Shown: positions 43,042 to 54,379, counted from the first letter of the stretch. The stretch: 64,000 bases of DNA from Paramyrothecium sp. XJ0827 (GCA_020881915.1 JAJFPB010000006.1:3658001-3722000), one strand, 5' to 3'. Notes: generated by a model from the sequence alone, not told the origin. Program-made: numbers and translations.

Positions 43042-46000
43042 TTAAGCATTGACCGTGCTCTCAAACGTGTGCTTGCCGGATGGGACCGCGTAGATGGCAT
43101 AGCCGCCCTCGGTTTCCTTGTACTTGGCACGGTCTGAAGCTTTCACCTCGCCCTCGCTCACAGGTACACGCACCTCGGCCACCGTGTTTGCTGGTACTGT
43201 CACAGTGAGTGTAAAGGCGCCCTCTGATGATCGGGTCCATTCGCTGCGAGCCTCCCCGCGTTGCGTGTGGTATGTTCCCTGGGCGCTGGTGAGGTCGCCA
43301 ACCAGCTTTGGCTGGAATACGAGGCGATCCTCCCACAAGGTGCTGAAGGTTGGGAGCGCGAAAGACTGGATTCCGGCGATACTGGTGTGGAACCACTCAT
43401 CAATTTGGGCTAGAATCATGTGGTTCTTCGAGTCCGAACGGGTCCATCGCTCTCCGATGGTTGTGAAGCCATCAGGATTGGCGACAGTGGGCTGCAAGAA
43501 GTAGCCGTAACTTGGTCGATCATTCTGCTGTAGAGCTTCCCAGAGTACATCGTCACGATTTCCAGCCGTCAACGCCCTTACGATAGGACTCAAGCCGATG
43601 GTGCCGCCGCTCAGGTGCGGTCCCTGGCGATCCGACGACGGATAGCTGTACGTCAGCTCAACCAAGGCCTCCAAAACACTATCGCGGTGCTCTTCGGAGA
43701 CAAGCCCAGCGTCCAGTGCGAGGGCCTGCGCGGCTTGAGTGGCATTAGCGGCGCTACCGTTACCGGCATTGGTGTAGCGGCCAGCGGCCTCGTTGAAGAA
43801 CGCAGCATTGAAAGCTTCGCGGATCTCTACCGCCAGGCTCGCGTAGCGGCTGGCATCTTCATTATGTCCGGTGATATTAGCCATGCGGGCCATGGCTCGA
43901 ATGGTGAGGTAATAGCCCCAAGTGCCAGTGATGCGACCAGATGTACGGCCATCGTCCTCCACCCAGTCGGCGAGGGCTGCATCGACAATGTGGTTCCGGG
44001 CCTTCTCACGTTGGATGTAATCAACAAAATCGGTTATCTGTTCATAGTAAGTTCCCATGAGTGCTGTGTCACCATAGAGGTCGTGCATTAGAGCCGGCAC
44101 AAGCACAATGCCATTGCCCCAATTGATTTCATCGCCGAAGCGGCCGCTGTAGCCCCAGTCATACACCGGAGTCTTGAGGGCGACGTTGCCTCGCATCGGT
44201 GTGTCGGCAAGTGATTGTCCCTCAACGAGGTGATGCATCGTGGTGCGGAAGAACGCAGGGAACTGGAAGTTGCGAGCAAAAGCGCCCATATTTTGCGTAT
44301 AATCAGCTGGATATGACTGTTTCTCCCGGCCAGGGCAGTCCGTAAACACACTCATTGTATTGCCTGCGAACGAATACCAGGCCATCTTGTGAATCCGGTT
44401 GAGGCGGGCGTCCGATGAGGTGAAGGTACCTGCCACAGGAACATTTGCTTGCAAACGAATGCCCGTAACCAATTCAGGACCAACCTGGATGTTAGATGGC
44501 AAACCACTGACTTGAATCCACTGCATGCCAAAGTAATTGAAGTCTGGATGCCAAGTCTCTCCACCGGCTTTGCCTGCGGTGGTGTACGAGTTGAAAAGGT
44601 CGCGGCCGCGGCCTCCAGGGCCCAGCGAAGATTGCTCGACGGTGCCGTTAGCGTTCAGAGACTCACCAGGCAGCATCTTGATGACAACACCGGCAGGCAA
44701 CTCGGGCAGTTTGAGGAGCGGCCATCCCACAATGTTCTGGCCAAAGTCAAACACCCAGGTGCCAGGGGCGGGGTTGGTTACGGACACGGGGGTAAATTCC
44801 TCGTGTACTGTGATCGGTTCCCCAGCCCGGGCAACTAGCTTCGTGGCAAGGTTGGGAGGAGGTGCAATGCCGGCTCGGATCCAGTTGGTCGAGTTGAGGT
44901 CGGCGTCGGGCTTGTCCCAGCCAGACTGCTCACGACGAGCGTCGTAGTCGGAGCCGGCGTAGAAGGCGTCAGTGATGAGTGGACCGAATGCGGTGCGCCA
45001 GGATCTGTCAGTCACGATCACATCACTGCTACCATCGCCGTAAGTAATCTCGAGGCGTCCGATGAGACGAGGAGTGACAGCTGCGCCTGCTGAAGGGTCG
45101 CTCGCGGCGATATTGTTTCCAGAGCCCGTAACTTTCGCTCCGGAGCTGTGTGCGAGTTCGAGGCCAGGCGTAAAAGAAATGCTGGTTTGTTGAATCTCAG
45201 TGATCGTCCTCGATTCGAGCTTGTCACCGCCGTTACCAGTGTCGATGTTGATGGTACCACCGACGTGATATCCGGTAGTGTTGCTCAACTGCACAGACGT
45301 GCTGCCCTCCTCAGCATCAGCCGTGAGGGTACCATTGCCTTTGAGCTGGCTCTGCCACCACGAGTATGGAGAAGTGCGACCGACTGCTGGATTGATGACG
45401 CTTCGACGAACGTAGGCAAAACCATTGCCGACAGCGACACCAATCGAGTTCGCGCCGGAACGCAGAGTATCTGTCACGTCATAAGTGCGGTATTCGCTCG
45501 ACAGTTGCCAGTTGGAGTAGCCAGGGGCAAGGACTTCATCGGTGATTTCCTCTCCGTTGACGGTCGCATGGTGCATTCCGACACCAGCGAGGTAGAGACG
45601 CGCATCAGAGACTGCTTTATCGCTAGGAATCTCGAACTGGCGGACGAAGAGCGGGAGCGGCTGGTTTTCCGTACGGTCGGGATAATCGATCCACGATGCC
45701 TGGCCCCAATCGTCCTGTTGAAGAAGGCCTACGGTCCAAGTGGACGGCCTTGACCACCCTGAAGGCTGCTCGAGGGCATCCCAGACTTTGACACGCCATG
45801 CAGCTCTTTCGCGTGAGCCGAGATCACGACCAAATCGGATTCGCTGCACACTACCCTCGGTCTTTTCAGTGTCCCAAATCAACTTGCCAGCGCGCAGGTC
45901 ATCCACGCTCGCGGCGGCCTGAACCCTGTACGCGGTCTGCTTGTCACCGGGGCAGACATCGTCGCCACAGTCTACAGTCTGTACTATCTGCCAAGCAAGG

Positions 46001-46146
46001 GTAGGGCGAGTCTCACCGAGCCCGAGGGGGTTGTCCCTGCGGCCATCGACGCTGAGATTAACGACCTTAACGGCGCCGCAGGAAGGAGCGGCGGTTGCTG
46101 GTGCCAGCATAAACGCTGCGCCCACGAGGAGTGTCGAGCAACGCAT
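43042..46146 (-). CDS. Secreted GH78 alpha-L-rhamnosidase
   Basis: A single exon of 1,034 aa with a signal peptide (about residues 1-19). The N-terminal beta domains carry NPLGLGETRPTLAWQI, FGRDLGSRERAAWRVKVWD and VRQFEIP, as in GH78 enzymes. The (alpha/alpha)6 catalytic domain has FTDCPGREKQSYPADYTQ (Asp603), WVEDDGRTSG (Glu730, Asp731, Asp732) and WTRSDSKNHMILAQIDEWF. GH78 enzymes release terminal L-rhamnose from plant glycosides and rhamnogalacturonan side chains outside the cell. An insert of about 80 residues (LTADAEEGSTSVQLSNTTGY and onward) sits within the N-terminal half and looks like an added beta domain. A TATA-like ATAAAAGG lies near 46243-46250, about 100 bp upstream. It pairs functionally with the pectate lyase at 14 kb. 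Confidence 0.95.
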   Translation of the reverse strand: MRCSTLLVGAAFMLAPATAAPSCGAVKVVNLSVDGRRDNPLGLGETRPTLAWQIVQTVDCGDDVCPGDKQTAYRVQAAASVDDLRAGKLIWDTEKTEGSVQRIRFGRDLGSRERAAWRVKVWDALEQPSGWSRPSTWTVGLLQQDDWGQASWIDYPDRTENQPLPLFVRQFEIPSDKAVSDARLYLAGVGMHHATVNGEEITDEVLAPGYSNWQLSSEYRTYDVTDTLRSGANSIGVAVGNGFAYVRRSVINPAVGRTSPYSWWQSQLKGNGTLTADAEEGSTSVQLSNTTGYHVGGTINIDTGNGGDKLESRTITEIQQTSISFTPGLELAHSSGAKVTGSGNNIAASDPSAGAAVTPRLIGRLEITYGDGSSDVIVTDRSWRTAFGPLITDAFYAGSDYDARREQSGWDKPDADLNSTNWIRAGIAPPPNLATKLVARAGEPITVHEEFTPVSVTNPAPGTWVFDFGQNIVGWPLLKLPELPAGVVIKMLPGESLNANGTVEQSSLGPGGRGRDLFNSYTTAGKAGGETWHPDFNYFGMQWIQVSGLPSNIQVGPELVTGIRLQANVPVAGTFTSSDARLNRIHKMAWYSFAGNTMSVFTDCPGREKQSYPADYTQNMGAFARNFQFPAFFRTTMHHLVEGQSLADTPMRGNVALKTPVYDWGYSGRFGDEINWGNGIVLVPALMHDLYGDTALMGTYYEQITDFVDYIQREKARNHIVDAALADWVEDDGRTSGRITGTWGYYLTIRAMARMANITGHNEDASRYASLAVEIREAFNAAFFNEAAGRYTNAGNGSAANATQAAQALALDAGLVSEEHRDSVLEALVELTYSYPSSDRQGPHLSGGTIGLSPIVRALTAGNRDDVLWEALQQNDRPSYGYFLQPTVANPDGFTTIGERWTRSDSKNHMILAQIDEWFHTSIAGIQSFALPTFSTLWEDRLVFQPKLVGDLTSAQGTYHTQRGEARSEWTRSSEGAFTLTVTVPANTVAEVRVPVSEGEVKASDRAKYKETEGGYAIYAVPSGKHTFESTVNA

Positions 46147-47419
46147 CTTGAGGGCCGGTCTGTTGCTTGGCTTCTAGGTAGGGCTAGCCGAAAAGCTGGG
46201 TTAACAAGCCATCGAAGTTCTTGAAAGGGGGCTTTCTGATCGCCTTTTATGTATGAATCGGTGGCGCGAAAACACAGACATTGCTGCCAGTGTGGACTTG
46301 GCGAATGCTAGGTCGCGATGCAAGAGGCTGGCGATGGCAAAAGATCGGTCCTCGCTAGTTTGTTAGGCCGAGCACTGGCGATTATTGTGAGCGAGATGAG
46401 GGATCAGCTCCACTGACGGCTCACAAGTTGTCAATACAAAGCGTAACGACCCAATAATACAACGTCTGAAGAGACCGATTAGGAAGGTTTTGCGCCTCTA
46501 CAGGTCCATTGTGTTGGTCGCGGCACAGCAAATTGCGGGGAGCAGGCAATTTCACACGAGGAAGCCAAGAGAAGGAACCTATCACGCACTTTAGCTTCAG
46601 CATCTCCCCTTCGACGCCAAAGTCCTCTGCTACCTAATTGGTCAAGACCTGTCGCTTAGCAGTCCTCCCATGGACTCGGTTAACCCTGCATATCATAGAT
46701 CTCTTGTGGATGGTTCCCCAGACCTACAGCCATCCAATGGGGTCAAGAGGGTTAACAAAACGCGGGGAATACGTGGGGAAATCCACGAGAAGAACCTGCG
46801 GGGAGAGAAGGTTGCGGGGATACACGGCATCACTCCGCGCCACCACCCGCCTCTCGCAACGTGCCCTGGAGCGGGGACTGGACGAACCGGAGCATATTTT
46901 ACGCCTTCATGACGCCCTATTGCATATCATCGGCCCGATCCTACATTCTTCCTACTCGCTCATCATATGTAGCAAAAGGGTAGGAGCGGTGGGGTCACTT
47001 TGCCGTCTTACTCTTTGGCAACTCTTACCAAATCTGCCGCACTTCATGAACTGAGAGGGTAGCTCGTGAGGTCACCAGGTTCAAAGTTGGATTACCAAGT
47101 GTTTCGGTCCTTGGTAGGTCGAAAGGTTGCTTTAGGCCTTTCTACCCTCCTTCTCCAACGAAGGACTTCTATTTATTCTATGGCACAATTGCATTGAGCA
47201 ATCTACATACCTACGAGCCTACCCCTGGTGTCTCATCAAGGATAAAATACTAATATCACCGTTTTGATCACTGGTTAGGATTACTGTCAGTCTGTTTAGT
47301 GGCCAAAACGGCGATATCACTGTTTTATTCCTTTTAACATACGGTGGGTTTACGGTGGGTGTGCTGCTAGAAATGTGAAAGAGTCATTGTACCTCTCATT
47401 ATCTGGATTCCTCTGCGCC
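46147..47419. other. Intergenic region with an imperfect inverted repeat
   Basis: 1.27 kb between the rhamnosidase start and the coiled-coil gene end. An imperfect inverted repeat (ATATCACCGTTTT at 47253-47265, complement at 47305-47317) has further partly matching outer arms from 47242 to about 47328. No coding frame was recognised. Confidence 0.45.
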
Positions 47420-48818
47420 TCACTCAGTTTTGAGTGAGAATAGGTTTAATTTCTTAGTCGAGAGGACAGATCCCAAATATCCCTTCCAAGACTGCTCCAT
47501 TGCAAGTTGTTTGAGTCGCTCTTTTTCCCTTTCCTCAGCTCTCCTGGCAGCCTCCTTTGCTTCGTGTTCCTTTCTGAATGCTTGCTCCAATCTCAGCCTT
47601 GCAGCCTCCTCCGCTCTCTGCCGCGCCTCCTCCTCTCTCTGCCGCCTATCATTCTCATGCTTGAGGTCAGCTTCAAATTTTTCTCTGATCTCCTCTTTCA
47701 CCCTCTCAACTGCCTGGTTTTCTTCTTCTTGGGCTTGTTGCAGCGCCTGCATTCGCTTCTGGAAGGCATCCTCAGCATCTTTCCTGGCTTGAGCTTCAAG
47801 CTCCTTCTTTCTCTGTGCCTGTAGTTCCTCCTCCTTTTCGAGTTTGAGGGCCGCCAATTCTTCTTTGAGTCGAGCCAACTCCGAATTTATTTCTTGATCC
47901 GGGTTCTCTATTTGAATCCGACCTTTTCCTGAGACACGCCGCCGAGCTGGATTGGCTCTAGCCTCGGCTTGCCATGACACTGGAGATCGGAGCGAGGTGA
48001 GCGAGGTGGAGGAGGTGCCTGGGGTATTGGCACTTGTAAGGTAGGAGGAACCACTTTCCGAACCGTCTGAGGAGCTGTCGAACGAATCTGTTAATGGTGA
48101 CTCTGGATAATAAACATCCCTGTCTGGTAATGAAAGTTCGGCATGGCCATCCTTTGACGAAAAGGATTCTATGGAATGCTCCAATTCTTTCCCAAATTGT
48201 GCCGTCTTGACACCAAGGATAAGTTCACTGTGTATAGATAGATAAGCATGTAAATCTAATCCATCTTTTATATAAGAACTAGATTCGATCTTATATGAAG
48301 TTCCGAGCATGTGAGGGGAGTGGAGGTTCATACCACGAGAGAGTACCTACAAGCAAATCGAGGGCTTGTAAATGCACCGATAAATCTCTCTGCAATCTTT
48401 GGATGTCGCCGCTTCTAAACATGGTCCACGAGATCTTACGCAGCTCGCGCAGCATCCTATTCTGGTTTTTGCCGTTGCATAGCATCTCGGTGTAGTCTTT
48501 GGAGTCGTTGAAAAACTTTTGTATCAGCTTCTCGCAAGCGTCCAACTCGTACTTGATAGCGTTCGCGGTCGCTCGCGCGCCGTAGGCCACGTCAAATGTA
48601 GTCCGCGCAGTCTTGATTGATACGTCGAGAGACTTGAGGGACGCGATAAGTGAACGACAATCTTCGGAGGCATCACGACTGTCGATGAGGGCCTGCAGTG
48701 TCCGCGCCACCAGCGTCCCAATCTGCCGACGTCAGCATGAATTGTTCGCTCTGCACATGAGGTGGGGACCAACGGCCACAAAGTCTCCGACGCCGTAACC
48801 AAAGGCTGGTATCGCCAT
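47420..48818 (-). CDS. Coiled-coil protein with fungal GVGDF-type N-terminal domain
   Basis: Three exons (48818-48774, 48722-48347, 48264-47420) give 421 aa. The first exon encodes only 15 residues (MAIPAFGYGVGDFVA); its donor is a weak GTTGGT, but the GCTGAC branch site and reading frame support the join. Residues 1-135 are helical and resemble the N-terminal domain of many fungal proteins linked to STAND/NLR-like or kinase architectures (IGTLVARTLQALIDSRDASED). A Ser-rich linker follows, then a long charged coiled coil (about 266-400, rich in EEL/RKK/EAR heptads), and the tail SWKGYLGSVL. No enzyme motif is present. The second intron (82 nt, acceptor AAAAG) is less certain than the first; an alternative acceptor would change 20-odd residues before the linker. 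Confidence 0.65.
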
Positions 48819-49320
48819 GAGCAATGAGCACCAGGCCCAGCGGGCTGAAACTTGTGAGTTTAGTGTGGAAACGTATAGATTAGACAAAAACTGCTTCACA
48901 GGGAGCATGAAAATGAAGACATCAAGTTGCACTGGCTGAGGGACATGGAACCACCCCTGTTATGCGAGCCACCCTGAAGTATGGTGGAAACGTGCGTACA
49001 GAGCACAGCTCAGCCACGTTGGGCGTCCTGGACGGCTGTCTGGCCGGAAAGTTTTGGACAAAATATCCGTCATTGGTGTATTTCGATACCAAGGTGCGTT
49101 GCAGGGGTGGCCCAGCCAACTTGCAGACGAGGCTCAATTTTGTAGGCCACCGCGAAATCTGCAGTTGTCAACATTGCTCCTATAGCGTAAAGACATAAGT
49201 GAATCATTCAATTTATATCGGTGGTCCGTTGTCGTGCTAAGACAACCTGTCAAGGCACAAGAAATATAGATTAAAGCGACATATAAAAAAAGCAAAGCAA
49301 ATCCCTCCTCCTCGACCATC
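48819..49320. other. Intergenic region
   Basis: 502 bp between the coiled-coil gene start and the GH47 gene end. No domain-bearing frame or repeat was recognised. Confidence 0.4.
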
Positions 49321-51123
49321 TTACTTCATCCTCCTAAGCGGGTGCGCCTCCGTATTAAACACCCACTCGTCCAAGCTCACTAGATTGGGCTCCGAAAACA
49401 TCAGGTAAAAGTATTTGAGGGTCTCGCCCATCCAGAAACTCTCCATCGAGTCCGTCTGCTGGACGCGGCCCTCTTCGTCCAGCCGTGGATTGACCGTCCT
49501 CACCGCGGTGTAGGCAAGATCAGTGCGACACAGGTCGTCAATTGACTGCCACATTTCCCATGCCAGTTCCATCCAGATCTTTTCTCCGGTGATGCGGTAC
49601 ATGATGAAGACGCTCTCGATGGCTTCAGGTCGGAGGATGTACCGCGAGTCGGAGATGGTGGTGAAGCCCTTGGGTAGCTTCTGGTCGATGACGAATTGCG
49701 TCGCATTGAAGGACGGGGATATAGTCCCCTCTGAGGTTTGCTTGGTCAGGATGGCGTGCTTCCAGGCCTCTTCGTCCCATTCGCACCCGGTCGTGTCGGG
49801 GCAAGGGTGGAGGTGAAACGTCTCTGGCATCACGCCAGTAGAGGTTGCTTTGTATGCCCACACGCAACCTTGGGTCATCTTCCGACCCATTTCCACATGG
49901 GACGTCTTCCCCACAAGCTTACCTCCAAGCGCTAGCATGCCACCTACGAAGCATGACAGATGGCCAGCTGAAGTATGCAGAGTTATGTCTGGGCTGCTCC
50001 CGTCCTGCCTCGTTTGAGCGAGGACCGTCCCCGTGAAGAGCACATCGGCGCCGTCCGGTAGCATCGGCCGGTAAAATAGATGTCGCTGGGCCGTGTCCAT
50101 ACTATCCACGTACATGTCGCGATACATAGTATCTCGTCCTCCAAGCAGCGCAAACATTTTTGGGAGGTACTCGTACATGCTGTCTGCCATGCCGCCCAGG
50201 GAAAAGTCCGCACCGCCGGTGAAACTGGGCGTCACAGCGTCGATGACGACAGGCCACATTCCCGGCAGCTTAGTCTTCTTCTGCGACTGCGCAAACAGCT
50301 CGCTGATGCGCTGCACTGCGTCGTAATACTTGGGATCCTTGGTGAGGATGCTCAGTCGCGTAAACTCCATGCTCAGTGAGCCAATCTCGGCGAGTAGGGT
50401 GCCCGACGATGCGGCTTGGTTGGCGCCCTGAGCGGCGGCGTGGATATTCCACCGTGTTGTAGGCATGTGATTTGGTGTATCAAAGCTTTTGTAGAGCATG
50501 TCGCCGACATCGCGCGCTTTGCGCAGGAGGCGTATGTCGCCACTGAGGTCGTAGGCTGCCAGCAGCCCGCCCAGGAATCGAATGTTCGTCTCGAACACAT
50601 TGATCTCTTTCGCATCCGTCTTCTCGAATGAGATATTTTGGTCCACAGCCTCAACGGCCATGTCGAACTCATCCTTCATTTCCATGATCCATAGCGTGTC
50701 GAGGGAGTCGATGAGCGTGGCACCCCATCCGCCAAACGTGTCTTTGTACTTTCCGCTGATGGGTGCGACTTCATCGCGAAGCCACGCGAGGCGCTTGTAG
50801 GAGCTCCAGCTTTGCTCGAAGGCCTTCTTGATGACACCGCGGCGGGCAAGGCGCGTGCTGCGGTCCTCGGCAGACTCCCTCGGAAAGGTGGCCTGGACCC
50901 GCGGCAGCCAAGCGGCTGGACCCTTGGGAAGGGCCCGGAACGATTCCACTGGATGGACGGTTTCGATACGCCTCCAGAAAAAGGTGTCCTCCTCGTCCAG
51001 CTGGGAGGGCTGGATGTGGGAGCCGGCCCATCTCTCGTCGACGGAGGCCCAATTGTGCCAGAGCGCCAGCATGGCGAGGCACGCAAGGGCCACGGCAACG
51101 ACCCGCCTCCTGCCTACGACCAT
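49321..51123 (-). CDS. GH47 class I alpha-1,2-mannosidase, type II membrane protein
   Basis: A single exon of 600 aa from the first true ATG; an in-frame extension upstream begins with TTG and is taken as 5' UTR. A short basic N-terminus (VVGRRR) precedes one membrane anchor (about residues 8-22). The catalytic barrel begins IKKAFEQSWSSYKRLAWLRDEV, then GWGATLIDSLDTLWIMEM, ETNIRFLGGLLAAYDLSGD, SFTGGADFSLGGMADSMYEYLPK and RYILRPEAIES, and ends with TDSMESFWMGETLKYFYLMF and the calcium-site region VFNTEAHP. These enzymes trim mannose from N-glycans in the ER or Golgi lumen, in glycan maturation or ER quality control. Two Cys (HLHPCPDTTGC) lie in an insert typical of the fungal enzymes. Confidence 0.95.
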   Translation of the reverse strand: MVVGRRRVVAVALACLAMLALWHNWASVDERWAGSHIQPSQLDEEDTFFWRRIETVHPVESFRALPKGPAAWLPRVQATFPRESAEDRSTRLARRGVIKKAFEQSWSSYKRLAWLRDEVAPISGKYKDTFGGWGATLIDSLDTLWIMEMKDEFDMAVEAVDQNISFEKTDAKEINVFETNIRFLGGLLAAYDLSGDIRLLRKARDVGDMLYKSFDTPNHMPTTRWNIHAAAQGANQAASSGTLLAEIGSLSMEFTRLSILTKDPKYYDAVQRISELFAQSQKKTKLPGMWPVVIDAVTPSFTGGADFSLGGMADSMYEYLPKMFALLGGRDTMYRDMYVDSMDTAQRHLFYRPMLPDGADVLFTGTVLAQTRQDGSSPDITLHTSAGHLSCFVGGMLALGGKLVGKTSHVEMGRKMTQGCVWAYKATSTGVMPETFHLHPCPDTTGCEWDEEAWKHAILTKQTSEGTISPSFNATQFVIDQKLPKGFTTISDSRYILRPEAIESVFIMYRITGEKIWMELAWEMWQSIDDLCRTDLAYTAVRTVNPRLDEEGRVQQTDSMESFWMGETLKYFYLMFSEPNLVSLDEWVFNTEAHPLRRMK

Positions 51124-51781
51124 GTTGGCTGCGATGCTGCGACCCCTGTCGCGTCGAATGTGTGCGGCTGCAGACCAGGCCCGTTTGCTATGAAACCAAT
51201 GCAACGCGTCTAAACCATCGGTGAGTAAGGTGACGCCCGCTTGGGGGGATGAGCGACAGGCGCGGGAGACGCGTTGAGACGAGGGGAGAGTGTATTTTTA
51301 ACGTTACCCCTCCGACCAGCCGATCTACGAGTTTGGGTTCAACAAAATTTGAGCCTCCCTTTCCGTGTTGAATTGATGGTTTCGGATATTGGCCTGTGGA
51401 TGGGCGTCCAATAACGTTTTTCCGGTTCGGGACGGCGTCACTGAATCAGCGGCCACGTCGACGCTCATTGGCCGGCCGCGCCCACAGGGGCCTTCAGGTG
51501 ACAGAAGCGCTGTAACGGTCTGTTGGTGATGGCCTCGATCCTGGGCTGCAGTGTCGTAATTTGGGGGGGTTAAGAGTAGCATTTCGCTCCTATTCTTGGT
51601 TTGCACTCCAATCATGAAGAGTCCGATATGTGCTGGCATCTCCCAGCCCCTTTAACCAGTACTCACCGGCCCCCAGGCGCGTAATTCTTGAACCTTGACC
51701 TCCACGCCCAACCAATATCACTCCAATCACTAGTGCTCTCTGTTCGGCTCAACACAGTTGAGGTTCTCACGAGCGGGAGTC
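51124..51781. other. Divergent intergenic region
   Basis: 658 bp between the GH47 start (minus) and the first 12-Cys gene (plus), presumably holding both promoters. A run of seven G lies near 51563-51569. No coding frame was recognised. Confidence 0.45.
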
Positions 51782-52823
51782 ATGCGCTGGTCCAGCATCA
51801 TTTTCTCAGTCCTTTGCACTGCCACTAGTCTTTTTGTATTCGTCGCTGGTATCGGCGATTGCTACTATCCGGGCGGCCACAACTTGGCTCCAGAATATCG
51901 TTGTCGTGATGACACCTCCCATTCGGCATGCTGCCGCGAAGGAGACATATGTGTCACCAACGGTATCTGCCAGGTCAATTTTCAAAAGCCAACCTGGGAT
52001 ATCCGTCCTTTCTACCGCGGGGGGTGTACTGACAGAGAATGGACAAGTGATTCGTGCCCACCGTTTTGTCGGACGAACGAGACCTTTGCGATTATTGACC
52101 GCTGTCCTAATAATGCCCAACTATTCTACTGTCGTACTACCTCATCGGAAGAATTGGCGATTGACTGCGAAAATATGCAGAATGTGTTCATAGTTGGTAC
52201 GTTCTTGTTCCGCATAAACCCGGTCCTTTCGATGGTATCTTTCACCCGTCGGCGCCGCTCCTAATCCATATGCAGATACAGAGTCGGGAATCACCGTTCC
52301 GCTTCCATCAACGCGGACAGGAACAGCGGCTGCCGCGTCGACAAAACCCCTGACTATTTCCATCAGTGCGGATACCACAAGCGATGGCGAATCGACAGTC
52401 CTTCCCGACTTGGAGCGCCAGCGCACCTTGACTCTGACCAATTCCTTTCGGACTTCAACCCAGGGTTCACAACGCACAAGTTCATCAACGATAACGGCAC
52501 TTGTCGAGTCCGATCCCCCGAGCCCAGATTCCGAGTCTGGAGGCACCTCGGAGGTCAAAACCCTTAGCACTGGCATCGGTCTGGGCATTGGCATAGCAGC
52601 GATCCTGATTATTGTGATGGCGATGGCCTGGTTTTGTCTGAGGCGGCGGCGGCGGCGGGCTAGGCGAGCGGCTATGAAGGCGGCAGATGCTCCTCGATCG
52701 AAAGTCGAGGAGCGACCAGATCCTGGCCCGCCCCAGGGCGTATGGAGGCTTGGACACAGGCCGGTTGTCCATGAGGCACCCGGAAGCCAAGTTACTGTGT
52801 CGACGAGGCATGAGCTGTTGTAA
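51782..52823 (+). CDS. 12-Cys single-pass surface protein, paralogue 1
   Basis: Two exons (51782-52196, 52276-52823), joined by a 79-nt phase-1 intron, give 320 aa. It has a signal peptide (about 1-25), then an ectodomain starting CYYPGG with 12 cysteines, including a CC pair, GGCTDREW and a CPPFC pair. A Ser/Thr-rich stalk follows, then one membrane helix (LGIGIAAILIIVMAMAWFCL), a poly-Arg stop-transfer (RRRRRRARR) and a short cytosolic tail ending RHELL. The intron falls at the end of the Cys module in all three paralogues. I do not know a function; the layout (O-glycosylated stalk, short tail) resembles fungal wall-stress sensors, but the Cys module is not WSC. The in-frame TTG upstream was rejected as start in favour of ATG at 51782. 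Confidence 0.85.
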
Positions 52824-53450
52824 GCTTGAGGTCTGGGGACTGATGGCCGAAACACGGTTGGTGGCATGGGCAACTTTGTACAATATAAGCTTGGTTGATG
52901 CTCCTTCATTCTTGAGCAACACCGACAATGAGCGACAGACCGTTTTTGGATTTGGGTATCTATTTCGCTGCGTCTCACAGTGGCTGATGTAGGAAATGGC
53001 CGGCCTGGGGTAGCCTTGGAGGGTCCAGTTGAACCACGGGACGGACCGCCTGCTTATTGCTCGTTCAGCCCTGCACAGCCGTGGAAATTAGTGATGGCAT
53101 TCCCACTCTAAGCAGAACGACCCACTAAATCTGCGCCGCCCGGGTTAGCCATCGTAGGATGCTGCACTTCCTCCACTTCTGACATTCGTGCAGGTGGTTC
53201 AGGAATGCTAGAAGCATCCCGTGGAACCTAAAACAGGTAGCTGGTTCGATTGCCTGGCTTGGATATCGTCTCGGAACTTGCGTAAACAGGAATCAATTGT
53301 GAAATGTGTCTCGAGGCAATGCAAATTCGTCGTGAATTCCTTTTAATGTGCCTTGTCCTCCAGTGCTTATAGCTCTAGGTCGCAGTCAGTCACTCTCCTA
53401 GACCATATCTGTGCCAATTACATGTTAAGCGCGGAATGCACTCTGCGAAA
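52824..53450. other. Intergenic region between paralogues 1 and 2
   Basis: 627 bp. Contains the presumed promoter of paralogue 2; no domain-bearing frame seen. Confidence 0.4.
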
Positions 53451-54379
53451 ATGCAACCCCCAATCTCGAATTTCGTGTCGCTGGCTCTTTCCTTCTACTG
53501 CTTCCTACTTGCGTTCGGTCTCTATGTTACTTTCCAGACGGGTCAACCGCCGCCTACGATAAACCATGCCAGGATGACACGCCGCACTCGGCTTGTTGCG
53601 GACTAGGCTTCACTTGCCTGAGCAATGGCATGTGTGTCGGTGGCACAAGGGACGACGACACGACTGACTACGGACGCGGGAGTTGCACAGATAAGTCGTG
53701 GCGAAGCGGCGAGTGTCCAGGCTTCTGCTCCAATCCCGAAGTGAATGCCGTGGATGGTGGCCAGATAATGGGTCGATGCGACGGCGAGCAGGACCGATAC
53801 TTTTGCATTGATGGTGCAGGGTGGGATTGCGACGCTGGCCGAAACCTCGTCGTGTTTACACGTAAGTTGTCCGCTAAGAGGATTGCGTGCTCTACATTAC
53901 CGGCCGCAGACTGATCGCTAATGCTTCATGCTCAGAAAACCCGACAGTTCTTACTACGATTGGCGTGGTACCAACTTCCACATCCTCCGCTTCGCAGGGA
54001 TCATCAACAACAGACACGCACCTAGAACCCTCACAAAACGAGAACGCGGGCAGCATCAGCTGAATCTACTCATGAGCCTCAACCCACTGATGGCACTGAT
54101 GATTCGACCCCGGAAAATCTCTCGTCAAATCAAGCGAATAATAAAACTCCCTTCTGTCTTGGGGTCGGCATTGGTGTTGGTGTTGGCGCCGCACTTTTTC
54201 TCTGCATTGGGGTGGCCTCCTTTCTGTACAAGCGACGCCAGAGGGCACAAGCAAAAGCGAGCTGCCTGCCACCAAAGCGTTTCGACACTGCTGAGTCGGA
54301 ATACTCCAGTTCGGAACCAGCAATTCACAAGGCTCCTGCAACACCACATCCAATGGGTTTGAGGCACGAGCTTGTCTAA
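53451..54379 (+). pseudogene. 12-Cys single-pass surface protein, paralogue 2, frameshifted
   Basis: The three parts of the family are present but in different frames. A signal peptide from the ATG at 53451 (MQPPISNFVSLALSF) runs to about 53522. The Cys module then continues in another frame from CYFPDG at 53525, with all 12 cysteines and GSCTDKSW. An intron (53862-53935, 74 nt) sits where it does in the sister genes. After it the stalk meets a TGA near 54059; one base over, the stalk, membrane helix (GVGIGVGVGAALFLCIG), basic stop-transfer and tail ending RHELV follow to 54379. No intron can explain either shift. It is either a recent pseudogene or carries two sequencing or assembly indels. 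Apart from the shifts nothing looks decayed, which favours recent loss. Confidence 0.8.
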
